Below, piece after piece: positions 20,111-31,000 of a DNA stretch of 64,000 nucleotides; the stretch's first letter is position 1; every line of letters starts with the position of its first letter. Both the position numbers and the translations under genes were made by a program. Below the pieces are notes generated by a model. It was not told the DNA's origin, did no database searches, and saw only the letters and a list, made by a program, of their open reading frames with translations. This DNA is from Anagrus nilaparvatae (Eukaryota; Arthropoda; Insecta; Hymenoptera; Mymaridae), in assembly GCA_022575985.1 (NCBI GenBank), contig JAKSXM010000007.1, positions 19,408,501-19,472,500 on the forward strand, read 5' to 3'.

Positions 20111-21984
20111 TCTCTGCTATGGAATACTCATCTTTTTGCTCTCCTGCTGACAACACTTGGACACAAGACGAAGTTCTAGAAAAAGAGGCTCAGGCGATGT
20201 TTTCGTGGACATTGAGGTTTTCCCAAACCAGAGATAGCGAGTCTGTTTAACAGCTATTATGGGCTGCGCTACCAGCGGCAGTGAGTCTGTCTATAACAGC
20301 CATTGTGGGGTATGCTCGGTCGTGATGAAGAGTCAGACCAACGTGGATAAAATATTTTTCCAACTGTTGAAAGAGCCGAGGTCAATTTTGTTAACAAACT
20401 TGACTGGTAATAGAAACTCACGCTGATCTTCATAATGGGTTTCATAAACTTAAACGTATGTGTTTGTATAATTACCTTTGTATAATTATAATTTAATAAA
20501 GAATCACACCTAATCAGATCCTCATCCTTTTATTCGTAAATTATTTAATTATAATTTTACTTTTTACCAGATCTGTCAAAAACCATATTTTTTATTACTG
20601 ATATATTAGAACATATATTTTTAAGTATATAATATAAGCGCTGATATTTTTAGTTTCATTAATTAAGACTATGTTAATGCTATTGGATTTTGGAAGTTTA
20701 GTGACAACTGTCAACAGGAAATATTGTTTATTTTAAATCATAATTTAATGCAGTAAAATAAAAACAAATGTAGTTAAAACTTGGTAGCAAGTTTTTGGCC
20801 ATAATATAAAACTTGGCAGTTAGTTAACAACTGTCGAAAGTTGGAATCATTTGATTTTGTGATATTTTAAACACCGAAAGCTGAAGGGCGCAGGATTAAT
20901 AGAAAAAAGTCAGTCTTTAATTGCCTGATCCTTCGTCACCTACTAGTTGCTGGTTGCTAATTGTTCTCAAACAGCAATAATGCATCGAAATTTTTTTTTC
21001 GCCAAAAAAATTCAAGAAAAAATTTAAGCCTAGTTAGAAGATTTTTCATTAATAAACATTTCATTAATTTCTATTTTATCGATTTCTCGCGCATGCGCAG
21101 CTCAACAACAATTTTGGACCCCAGAATCAGATTCTATAAAAAATTTTCTATCCGGAACTAAGGAGAAAAAAATTTTCAAAAATTTTGTGAGTTTTTTACA
21201 GAAAAAATGAGAAAATTTATCTATTATTTTTCTTACTTTTTTATAAAAGGCCAAAAAACACACTAAAAATTGGGTTGGTGGCCTATTTTTGGTAGTACGT
21301 TTAAGGAAAAATACTTTGGAGTTGTTTCAAAGACCCGATCATCAGTTTCACTCTTTCATATGAATTTAAACATAGAAAATATCAATAAAAAAATTAAAAG
21401 CATAAAGAAAAATATCAATAATAATTCAATTATAGATTTTAAATCATTTTGTCGATTACATATACTATATAGAATTTTTTTATGTATCATAAATTTTTTT
21501 CTTTTTTTTTTGTATTATATTTTGTGGTGAAATTATAATACCGACGGCATAATCAAATGTCAAAGGTCAAGCCAGATGAGATATATCCCGGGAAACAAAT
21601 GCATAAAGAAATAAACACATGAAAAAGAAATGCGTTTAACATTTAAGTTGTTAGCAATAAAATGCATTCTTTCCTTCGATACATTGATTTTGTATTTAAT
21701 TTTAATGAATTTGTCATGCATTGCAATTAAAATTTAAAATTTTGATAAATAAACTATTAAAAAGCATATATCTTCATTGAAGCATTAATTTTTATCATTA
21801 TTCGTTAAACGCTAGATTAAACGGGCTAAACCACCTTTTTACATTAGTTCAGTACAATATTAATATAATAGCAGAGTTCTACTCAGTGAAAGGAGTAGAA
21901 CTATTTTAACTATCTTTTTTAACTATTTTAATTATTTTTTACGGGATATATTTGCAAAACACCGCAACCTACCGCTAAATTGGG
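20111..21984. other. Intergenic, no gene recognised
   Basis: Mixed AT-rich DNA with slightly GC-richer patches near 20110-20400 and 20870-21130 that look like old repeats. Open frames here (for example 20961-21161) have no recognisable motif. Confidence 0.5.
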
Positions 21985-22500
21985 TATTTTTTGGCATTGG
22001 TCTTTAAAAGTTTTTCGTTCGCTGATCAAGAATTTGGGGGATTTTTTATGAAAAATTAATATTTCACCCTTAAATTAACAAAAACAACCCCTGAAAGGAA
22101 AATTTGAAAAAATGCATAAATTTAGAAAAACTCCCTTTGTTTGGGACAAGAAACCCCTAACTCTTTGATAATCGATCCATAAAACCCATATGGTCCGAAT
22201 TTAGACACTCAAAATGCAAAAATAATAAAGACACCCCTTTTAGGGGCTGTTTTTGCAGATTTAAGGATAAAATATTAAATTTTCATAAAAAAAATGACCC
22301 AAATTCTTGCTCAGGGACCCGAAAACCCCTTAGACACCAATGCTTGACCAAATATAGACACCAAGAATGCGAATACATCAAAAATTTACCCCCTTTATGG
22401 GGGTACTTTTAAGGGCGTTCCGCAAATATCTTCCGGATAAGACCTCGATTTTCGTGATCAGAGATCCAAAAAACAAATAATAGACCAAATGTCATGACAG
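21985..22500. repeat. Interspersed module with GCTGATCAAGAATTTGGGGG and CACCCTTAAATTA blocks
   Basis: An alternating series of CGCTGATC-AAGAATTT, AATTAATATTTCACCC and AAAACAACCCC blocks in both orientations. The same series occurs at 46430-46965, and its end occurs inverted at 39598-39740. Non-coding. Confidence 0.75.
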
Positions 22501-22504
22501 CCAG

Positions 22505-22582
22505 TAAATATAAACTTGGTTTAATGATTACTCGTTGTCTCTAAATGTTGAAAAATCATGTTAAGTTGTATTCATTTCTTCC
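22505..22582 (+). pseudogene. LINE RT fragment, left part
   Basis: One frame reads WFNDYSLSLNVEKSC, typical of the stretch just after the RT palm in CR1/Jockey-type LINEs. The continuation is at 25744-26110, beyond the 3.2-kb inverted-repeat complex, so that complex appears to have inserted into this LINE. Confidence 0.6.
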
Positions 22583-22696
22583 TTAAGGTTGAATCAGGTA
22601 GATAGAAATAGCATTTTTTGGGTAAACATTTCTGGAGATCGAAACTTCTGGAATGTTTAATATTTTTAGCCATTGATCATGTTATGTGTCCCTTAA

Positions 22697-23894
22697 GGGA
22701 CATTTGGGGTAAATATTTTTTATGAAATCAAAAATGTTTTTTTTGTATAAATCACTTCATATATGTCTCAAGAACATGTAAAAAAAAAAAATATTTTTAA
22801 TCCCCTATCTAAGTATATTTTTTGGCCTGTTTTGCGCGTGCTATCAAACTTACATTTTTAAGAAATTAAACAAATAGCTTTATTATTCTAAGAAAATAGA
22901 TTCATTTTTCTCTCATTATACTTCTAACTATTTTTGAATAGTTAGAAATTGTGTTAGAGCTACTTTTGGATGTAAATTATGCAGCAAATTTTGCGAATTT
23001 TTGCGGTTGCTTACAAAGCAAAACTTCGCAGTACCAAAATGGCCAAAAATGGGGAATGGAATCAGAAACAGGAAAATAATCATCTTCAAGTCAAACATAA
23101 GGAGGCAAATGGGTTATTTTATTAGCCTGGAATCACTAATGACTGAAAAAAATTAATTAAAAAAAAAAATTAACCTTCTAAAAAAATTCCTTTTTTAAAA
23201 AAACCACGTTTTTACACCTTCTAATTAACTTATCTGCAAAAATACAGGACCGATTTTAATGTTTACGGTCTAGATTATTTTGCTATGAGTTGCTCAAAAC
23301 GAAAAAAACAAAACACAAAAAAAAATTTCATTAAAAGTATCAAAAAACTTGTATTGAAACTTTAAACTCGTTTTTCTCGAAACAGGTATTTTAAAAACGG
23401 TGGGCAAAATTGCGCATTAACTATTTCACCAATTATTTTCATATTTGCTGTGTAGTTAAAAAAATATATTTTTCAGGGGCTGACTTCGAGTTTTTTTTTT
23501 TAAATGTCCTCAAAAAGATTTTACAGCTACTTTAGTCCTAAAAATTTAGGCCTTTTTTTGCATTTTAACTTTAAACAGCCGCCATTTTTTTTGTAGTTAC
23601 TTTTTTCGAAAAAACTCGAAGTCAGCCCCTGGCAATTGGTCTAAATTCTTACCAAATTTTTTTTTTTTTTTTTTTTGATAAGCCGAACTGGAGTTATCCT
23701 GCCCACCGATTTTGTATAGTGCCTTCTTTACGCTCGTGTGACGCGGAAGTGACGTCATAAAAATAAAAATAATATTTTTTTTTGTAAATTTTAATACTTA
23801 TTTAAAATAATAAAAAAACATTCACTCAAAAATCTCTAACCGTTTTTTCACAATTCTTACTTAAAAAACAGTACATATTTACCCCAAATGTCCC
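22697..23894. mobile_element. Non-autonomous TTAA-flanked DNA element, 1198 bp
   Basis: Terminal inverted repeat GGGACATTTGGGGTAAATA...TACCCCAAATGTCCC is flanked by TTAA (22693-22696, 23895-23898). No usable ORF. Internally it has a second inverted pair, GGGGCTGACTTCGAGTTTTT (about 23477) and its complement (about 23609-23630). A truncated second copy in opposite orientation is at 55478-56485. TTAA duplication is the mark of piggyBac-type insertion, but the ends start GGG, not the usual CCC, so the superfamily is uncertain. Confidence 0.88.
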
Positions 23895-24379
23895 TTAAAA
23901 TTAAAAAAATAATTTTGAAAATTTATTGACTACTGACGGAGATATTAGCGCTTGAAATTTCATTAATTTTTGAGGTACTTAATTATTCAAGACTTTTTTA
24001 TAAATAATCTGATTTTAAAAATATTTGAATATAATATTTAGGACATTATTTAGCATCGATTCACTAAAAAAATTTTTGATTTTCTACGTTTCACCGCGAA
24101 TAAATTGATTTTTTGAAAAATTTAGGTTAGGCAAAAAATCAAAAAACTTGAAATATATTTCACATTATTGTTAAAAATTGAGATTTTTTTTAGTGAATCG
24201 ATGCTAAATAATGTTCTAAATATTATATTCAAAGATTTTTAAAATTAGATTATTTATAAAAAAGTCTTGAATAATTAAGTACCTCAAAAATTAATGAAAT
24301 TTCAAGCTCTAATATTTCCTATTAAATAAAAATACTTGATATTTGAGCTAACAATTTCTCTCCTTTATTTCTGCAATAA

Positions 24380-24422
24380 ATTGCCCACGTTTCGAAGACT
24401 TTCAGTCTTCATTATCAAGGCT
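24380..24422 (-). ncRNA. Hammerhead-like hairpin at the 3' side of the Penelope-like fragment
   Basis: On the minus strand: CTTGATAATGAAGACTGAA then AGTCTTCGAAACGTGGG. A 7-bp stem GAAGACT/AGTCTTC closed by GAA is followed by GAAACG, and preceded by TTGATAA where a hammerhead has CUGAUGA. Penelope-like elements are known to carry hammerhead motifs. Two core positions differ, so activity is doubtful. Confidence 0.45.
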
Positions 24423-24829
24423 AAAATTTTATAATATTTTACATAATTTTTCACAATTTTACAAAACATTTTACTTACAAAAACACATTTAAAATTAATT
24501 TACCTTATTGAAAAATTTTTTTAAGTAAAGAATATATAAATATTCTTCACTGAGTAACGCTCTTATACTAATTTGTAATTCTGTAAAACAATGTGTACCA
24601 GTGCTAGATTTTTTTAAGCGAAGGAACATAATATAAACAAAATATAAAAATTATAACTCTAACGTACATTTTTAACGACTATTTTTTAATATGAAATTTA
24701 TTACTCATTAAGTACCCTGAATCTGTATTTTTTCAAAAAAATTTTTTCTGTCGCTCAACTCTTCTATATAATTTTTTAACATATAAAAATGTTCAAGTGC
24801 TTTAGATTTAAAAAATTTTTTAATTTTTA

Positions 24830-25579
24830 TTATTTCCGTTTTCTTATTTTTTTACTCTTTTTACTTAACCCCAGTCTATTTTTATAATAAAAAATTCTTT
24901 TTTTGATTTTTTTGCTCCTTTTAATTAACCGAATGGTATTTTTGAAATGGCCTTTTAAAAAACAAGTGTCTTCTATTCTATTCATTGTATTTTCATTATA
25001 TTCTATAAACATCATCTCCGAATGTAACCGTTTTCTATGATTTTTTTCCTTATCTAAAATAATAACTGACTCAAAATCGATTTTATGTTTATAGAATTTG
25101 CTGTGAGTATTTAAGACGTTGCGACTACAATTATTCTCAACATCTTTTTCATGCTCTCCAACCCTGATACCCAATTTCCTAGATGTTTGACCTATATACT
25201 TATGATCGCATGATTTACAATTTATCTGATAGACTACACCTGAATTTTCATTTTTATCTATTTTGTCTTTACCTAATCTTACGAACCTCTTTAATTTACT
25301 TTTTGCCGTGTTAATCGGAATATATTTGACCCTTTTTATATGTTTATTTAGAGAAGGGGTAGCATACTTGTAATAAGGCAAACTTATTCTTTTCTCCTTG
25401 TTATTAAAATTAATTTCTCTTTGTTTTCTGGTCTGTGCTATATTAACGTTATTTTTATTAAAATGATAGCAAAGTCTTTTTTTAACATATTTATTTATAA
25501 ATTTCAAAGGATAGTTATTCATTTTTAAGTAATTCTTTGCTAATGAGATGTTTTTTTCTTGAAATATCTTATCAGACAA
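24830..25579 (-). CDS. Penelope-like element C-terminal region with GIY-YIG endonuclease
   Basis: An open frame of 249 codons. Residues 1-110 are Lys/Asn-rich and include ISLPYYKYATPSLNKHIKR, like the linker after the RT in Penelope-like elements. Residues 114-120 (GVVYQIN) and 128-132 (YIGQT) form the GIY-YIG core; C121 and C124 before YIG and the His residues near 143-164 fit the Zn-binding pattern of these elements. R139 and the acidic E188 are candidate catalytic residues. The tail (200-249) is strongly basic. The enzyme would nick target DNA for retrotransposition. The frame is intact, but the RT is missing, so this is a fragment that could at most make a stand-alone nuclease. Confidence 0.85.
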   Translation of the reverse strand: MSDKIFQEKNISLAKNYLKMNNYPLKFINKYVKKRLCYHFNKNNVNIAQTRKQREINFNNKEKRISLPYYKYATPSLNKHIKRVKYIPINTAKSKLKRFVRLGKDKIDKNENSGVVYQINCKSCDHKYIGQTSRKLGIRVGEHEKDVENNCSRNVLNTHSKFYKHKIDFESVIILDKEKNHRKRLHSEMMFIEYNENTMNRIEDTCFLKGHFKNTIRLIKRSKKIKKRIFYYKNRLGLSKKSKKIRKRK

Positions 25580-25743
25580 TAAAATGGATTTATCTGTCTG
25601 TAGTCAATAAATTTTCAAAATTTTTTTTTAAATTTTAAGAGACACACAGCATGATCAATGACTAAAAATATTAAACATACCAGAAGTTTCGATCTCTAGA
25701 AATTTTTACCCAATAATGCTATTTCTATCCACCTGATTCAACC

Positions 25744-26110
25744 TTAAGTTGTGACTTCATTCCTACAAATATTAATGTATCTGTTAAAGCTATCACTAAA
25801 TAGGGAAGAATCCAACAAATATCTGGGTATTATAATTGACCAATACTTTTGCTGGGACAAACACATATTTGATCTGCTGAAAATGACTATATTTGTTATG
25901 TTTTTGCTCCACAAAATTAAGTACATTATAAGCAACAGTCAACATAGAGTAGCGTATTATTCTTCATTCATTATATAATATGATAAATTGGGGTGGAGTG
26001 ATGATATTGACTAATCCAAAAAATACAAGATAGATTCTTTAAAATCATGAATTTAAGTAATAATAATACAGCTACACAAGAAAAAAGTTCAGATCCTGAA
26101 ACTAAATCTC
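25744..26110 (+). pseudogene. LINE RT fragment, post-palm part
   Basis: Encodes REESNKYLGIIIDQYFCWDK then an H-K-I-K segment similar to the LINE at 45389-46054 (KYLGIIMDQYMRLDRHI). Decayed after 25978; LGW is still readable. Continues the fragment at 22505-22582. Confidence 0.7.
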
Positions 26111-26940
26111 CCTGCAGGTAAGTTTTTCAATGTTCTAGTAACGAATCTGAAGTCAGAATTCACCCTACACTCTCATATTTTACTCCAGCAAACCTCTAAA
26201 CTGATCCAGAGGCAAATATTTTACTTTTTCCAAAAATTAAAAATAAAAGTATGTAAACTACGTTTTTTGAGATGCTAAATCGAATCTGAAGTCAGAATTA
26301 ATCCATCACCCATAGTTTTTGATCCAGCTACCCCAATCACCCTCTAAACTGCCCCGGAGGGTGAATATTTTATTTTTTACAAAAGTTAAAAATAAAAGTA
26401 CCTTAGTTACGAATTTTGATGATCTAAAAACGAATTATAAGTCAGAATTTACCCATCTTTCTTAGCTTTTTCCCCAACTACCTCAACCACCCTTTAAACT
26501 TCCCCAGAGGTTTAATATTTTATTTTGTGAGAAGTTAAAAATAAAAGTAAATAGCTTACGTATTTTAATGTTCTAAAAGCAAATTTAAAGTCAAAATTTA
26601 GCCACCACCCTTAGTTTTTTATCCAGCTACCCCAGCTACCCTCTAAACGGCTCCAGAGAATAAATATTTAGTTTTATACAAAAGTTAAAAATAAAAATAC
26701 CTTAGTTACGTATTTTGATGTTCTAAAAACGAATTGTAAGTCAAATTTTACCCATCGCCCTTAGCTTTTGCCCCAACTACCCTAACCACCCTCTAAACTG
26801 CCCCAGAGGGTTAATATTTTATTTTGTGCCAAAGTTAAAAATAAAAATATCTTTGTTACGTAATTTGATGTTCTAAAAACGAATTTAAAGTCAGAATGTA
26901 CCAATCACCCTTATTTTTTACCCCAGCTACCCCAAACACA
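26110..26940. repeat. Tandem satellite, ~150-bp unit, about six copies
   Basis: The block GTCAGAATT with its upstream CGAATTTAAA recurs near 26151, 26291, 26441, 26590, 26740 and 26890. Each unit has a CCCCAACTACC-like stretch, CTAAACTGCCCCAGAGG and GTTAAAAATAAAAGTA. The units are diverged but collinear. Confidence 0.85.
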
Positions 26941-27937
26941 ATATCAAAATCCTAGAGTTTAAGCAAACTTTTGAATTCTTGCCAAAAATGGTTGCATATT
27001 TAGAAGGAAGTAAAAATACATCATTGAGAAAATTTTTTTCTATATATATATAACTTAAGGCTTCTATGACCAATAAACAAAAAAAAGTATTTGAGTTCTG
27101 GTAGCCAAACAAGCACTCGAAAGGTATAGTAAATGTTCGAAACTTTTTCAGTCGAGGTCAAAATACAAAAAAGAAAACGTCTTTAATTTTTTTTATTTTA
27201 ATCTTTTTTGTTACATGTTGTTTAAGGAACCTTAGTCATAATAACTTGGTAGCGTCATATTTTTTTTGTTTTTAGTTTTGCGTAATTTAATTAAAAAAGT
27301 TTAATAGTTTAAAAATTTAATAGTTTGTTTTTATGCGTTAATAGAAGAAGGATAGAATATAATTATTAATATAATTAAAATGCAATAAGAAGCCTCGACA
27401 TTAACAACTATTAATCTCAGCGACATCCTGTAATATGACATTGTAACCTTTCTTATCGTCGGTCCCTCCCCAAACAATTTTGCATGTTTTCTTTTCTTTC
27501 TCTTTATATGTATCTCTGTGATTACGAGCACGTGCATATATCATATAAAATGTACATTTATTGCGTGTAAAAATATCAAGAAAAAAAAAAGAATAGAGAT
27601 TAAAATGTTTTAGTGGGTCGATTCCACGAGTCATTTCTTATTTATGTCTTTTGTAAAAAAGCAGTGCGCTTGAGAACGAGAAGACTTAAGTGGAAAAATA
27701 AACGATTGATAGAGTGATGATCTGAAATCAGTGAGAATATTAAAATAATTTTATAATACAAAAATATATGTTTTTAAATTTTTATAAGAAATAAATTAGT
27801 GTTTTTATATATGATTAAAAAAATTTAAAACTCTATCTAAGAGCTTTTATTTTTTTTTAAAGGGATAAACAAAAAGTGGAGTGAATTAAAATAAATAAAT
27901 AAATTAAGGATCAAGAGATTGAAATAAAATTTAAAAA
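26941..27937. other. Upstream region of Lsd-1; promoter not resolved
   Basis: AT-rich, with no recognised coding similarity. It must contain the Lsd-1 promoter and 5' UTR unless non-coding first exons lie farther away. No reliable TATA box or initiator can be singled out. Confidence 0.45.
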
Positions 27938-28063
27938 ATGGCCAATTTTAATCCAAAAAAAGAAGAATCAGATATTCATTTTCAATCAATAGCAAGAATA
28001 TCAAGTCTTCCAATCGTTGAAAGTTCTATTTTTGTATTTGGAAATGTTTATGATAAAATAAAA
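27938..28063 (+). CDS. Lsd-1: Lsd-1 exon 1 (N terminus)
   Basis: Encodes MANFNPKKEES then DIHFQSIARISSLPIVESS and FVFGNVYDKIK, the conserved perilipin N-terminal helix region. Ends phase 0 at AAA|GTAAGT. Confidence 0.93.
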
Positions 28064-31000
28064 GTAAGTTTATTTTTTATATTTTAAAATTTAATTATAT
28101 ATTCAATATTTAATAAAAGTCGGGTCTAGAATTTTCTTAACTTCACTTTGCTCTGCTTAAAAGCAATTTAAGTTACTTATTAGCCTGAAAGTGTTTTTAA
28201 ATAAATTTAAACCTAGAGGCAAAAAATCTCATAAGCACCATGGCTCACTAGTGCTCACACTAACGCTAAAATTTTACGTCCTTGATAGTTAATATACTAT
28301 TTTTTATTCTAAATATGTTATTGAACATTCTGGTAAAAAATAATAAATTAATTTTTTTCATAATTAAATGAGTTTATACATTTTATATTTTTGCATAATT
28401 TACATGTTAGTTGTATAATTAGAGTTATATTTTTGCAAAAAATAAAATACTATTTGATTAGATTATAATATTTGATAAACATTAAATTAAATTTAAATAA
28501 CATTTTAATATACACTGTAAAAATTTATTGCTCTGCTGCTATAATCTGCTAATCATCTTAAAATTTCATGATTTAACCATCCATATAAAAAGTTGATTTT
28601 ATAATCATTTGTAATCATTAGGGTGTATTTAATAATATGTATATTATATATATACCTATATACATATTAGGGTGTTTCTTATTTTCCAATTTGATTGTAG
28701 AGAAAAATACCATCTCGAATATGATATACTTCAAGTCATAAAACTATTATCTAAAAAAAAATTTTTTACACTCGGTTTACCCTATGATTTCCAATTTAAC
28801 CTTACACCTTTTAAGCTATTTAACCTTTACCCGATTTATGTAAAAGAAAATTGGTGAAAATCAGAAAAAAGATTTTTTACTACTAAAATGTTTTAAAAGC
28901 TTGCTAGTAATGAAATATTTATAGAAAACTGTAAATTCTCAAATAAATGGTTATTTTAAGGTATTTTAAACATTTTCTGAAGCTATTCTTTGATTGCCTC
29001 GTCATTTAAATAAGAAATATGCATTGTTACAAATAATCAATTAATAAAACAGTCAAATTGGGATTTGCATGGATAATACCTTTTTAAATGTCTATACATT
29101 TTAAATTAGGCTCAAATATCATATTTTATGTTATAATTTACAGTTTTCTTTAAATATTTTATTACCAATAAGCTTTTTACAAATTTTTACAAATATTTAC
29201 TAGCAAATCGGCACACTACATTACGCGTATGTAAAAACTTTTTTTAGATAATAATTTTATGACCTGAAGTATCATATTTGATCCAGTATTTTTCTCTACG
29301 GTCAATTTAGGTAATAAGAAACACCCTAATATATAAGTAATATATTCATACAATATAATGCATTAATTAAAATACACAATAATTTTTATTAAATTAATTT
29401 TTTTTAATTTAATCAAAAAATCCAAATATATTTACTAAAATCATTGTTATTTTTGGATCCAGGCTCATGTATTTCTTGGTTAGAATGTTTTTTTGCATAC
29501 TATCTTAATATACTTAGCTGATAAAATCTTGCAAAATATTATTATTGTCAAGCAAATATTTACTTCATTAAAAACTCTAAAATTTTAGCTGTTTTACATA
29601 AATTACTGTAGTTTCAGCAACTATATTCGATATCGCAAATCAGTACTCTATCAAAAATCTTATTAAGGCTTAAAACCCGATATTATGTAGATAACGCATC
29701 CGAAGAGCTTCCAGGTCACTATAAGCTGACATGGGGTTTAGTAGTCGCTTACCTCCTGGGCCATAGGGTACAACGCCTACACACATAACAGTAACGCCCA
29801 GATATTACACAAACATTTAAACTGACATAACACTACATTATAAATTGATAAACAGTATATTACGAGACCGTGTCCAGAAAAGTAAAGAATGACCCAAATC
29901 GCACGGAAATCACCAACCGATGCAAAGCCGAGGTTGGTAAACTGTGATTTTGGCCATTCTATATTTATGAAAATGGGTCGTAGACGATTTTTCTACGTCT
30001 TGCTGGTCTCACAGCTACTGGAAAGTAGGTGCTTTCTAGCCGCTGACAAGAAATATTTCTTTCAACATTTAAAAAGCTTTTTTAGGCAAAATTAAATTAA
30101 AAAGGTTAAAAAATTTTGAAATTCTAAAAAATATTCAATTTTGTGTAATATATAAATTTCAACTATAATAAATTATGTACACTAAAAAAAAAAATTTTTT
30201 TTTTTGCTTTGAACAGATTATTTTGCCTACTTTTCCGCTTATGGCAAGACGAAAATATCTAAATAGGATAAATATCTAATAGAGGAAAATTTTTAAAAAA
30301 CCTTTTCCAAAGTTACAAGAAATATACTTTTTCTTGTCAGCAGCCCACGGAAATCTTCTAAGGCAGAAAATTAGGCCAAAAATGTTCGGCCAACCTGCCT
30401 TTACAAAAGTCACTTTTTTACCCTATTTTATATTTTTGGAAAACATCAAGGAGTTTACTATTTTCATAGAGATCTCATTTGAAATAAACGTTCCAAATTT
30501 CAATTATTTTCTAATATGGTTTTGATTAATTTCTAACATATCAAATAATTATTTTCCATGAAAATCGTAAATAATGATGACGTTGGTAAAAAAATAACTT
30601 CCTTTTAGGCAAATTTTTTTGTTTAAGAATATCACCACTGGCCAGAAAATACGTATTTGTTGTGGTTGTGGGACAGGCAAGGGCGTGTTTTTCACCCCTG
30701 AAGAGCGTATTTTTTTTCTTTTGCATTCTCAATTTTTCCAGTTACCACAATCAAATTGCAACACGTGTTATGAATAAAAATTTTTCTTTAAGTTCATATA
30801 AAAAATATTTTCTATTAGACATCATATGTCTGCTGTAAATAAGTGAAAAAAATTATTTATCGATGACAGACGTTGAACCTATCAATTCATTTATCATCTT
30901 CAAATACGTAACTTGATTTTTCAATAATAATAATTGTGCTGCAATCAGTAGAATAAAAATTTAAACCATTTCAATTCCAATCAATCAATAAATTTGTCCT

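Larger units (their letters stand above)
24320..25595 (-). mobile_element. 5'-truncated Penelope-like element (GIY-YIG end)
   Basis: The boundaries are set by the break in the right arm of the host inverted repeat. The fragment holds the GIY-YIG ORF and about 500 bp of 3' flank, including a hammerhead-like hairpin (24380-24422). The reverse transcriptase is absent; the fragment starts just upstream of the ORF's first Met. Confidence 0.8.
22587..25743. mobile_element. TTAA-flanked inverted-repeat element carrying two nested insertions
   Basis: Terminal repeats GGTTGAATCAGGT(A/G)GATAG at 22587 and inverted at 25743 are flanked by TTAA (22583-22586 and 25744-25747). The arms continue as near-matching inverted repeats (22587-22692 plus 23899-24079 against 24187-24319 plus 25596-25743), about 285 bp each, around a ~108-bp spacer. 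The left arm holds a 1198-bp TTAA element and the right arm a 1276-bp Penelope-like fragment. Without them the host is about 680 bp and non-coding. An uninterrupted half copy lies at 62835-63172. Confidence 0.88.

Noticed and set aside
14640..20830. Possible LTR pair of the BEL element (similar ACTGTCAAC-type motifs near 14660, 20710 and 20820)
   Set aside because: Only short shared words; no long collinear direct repeat could be aligned by eye.
26110..26940. Possible CRISPR-like array of regular repeats
   Set aside because: Unit is ~150 bp with no short repeat/unique spacer pattern, and the context is eukaryotic; it is a satellite.
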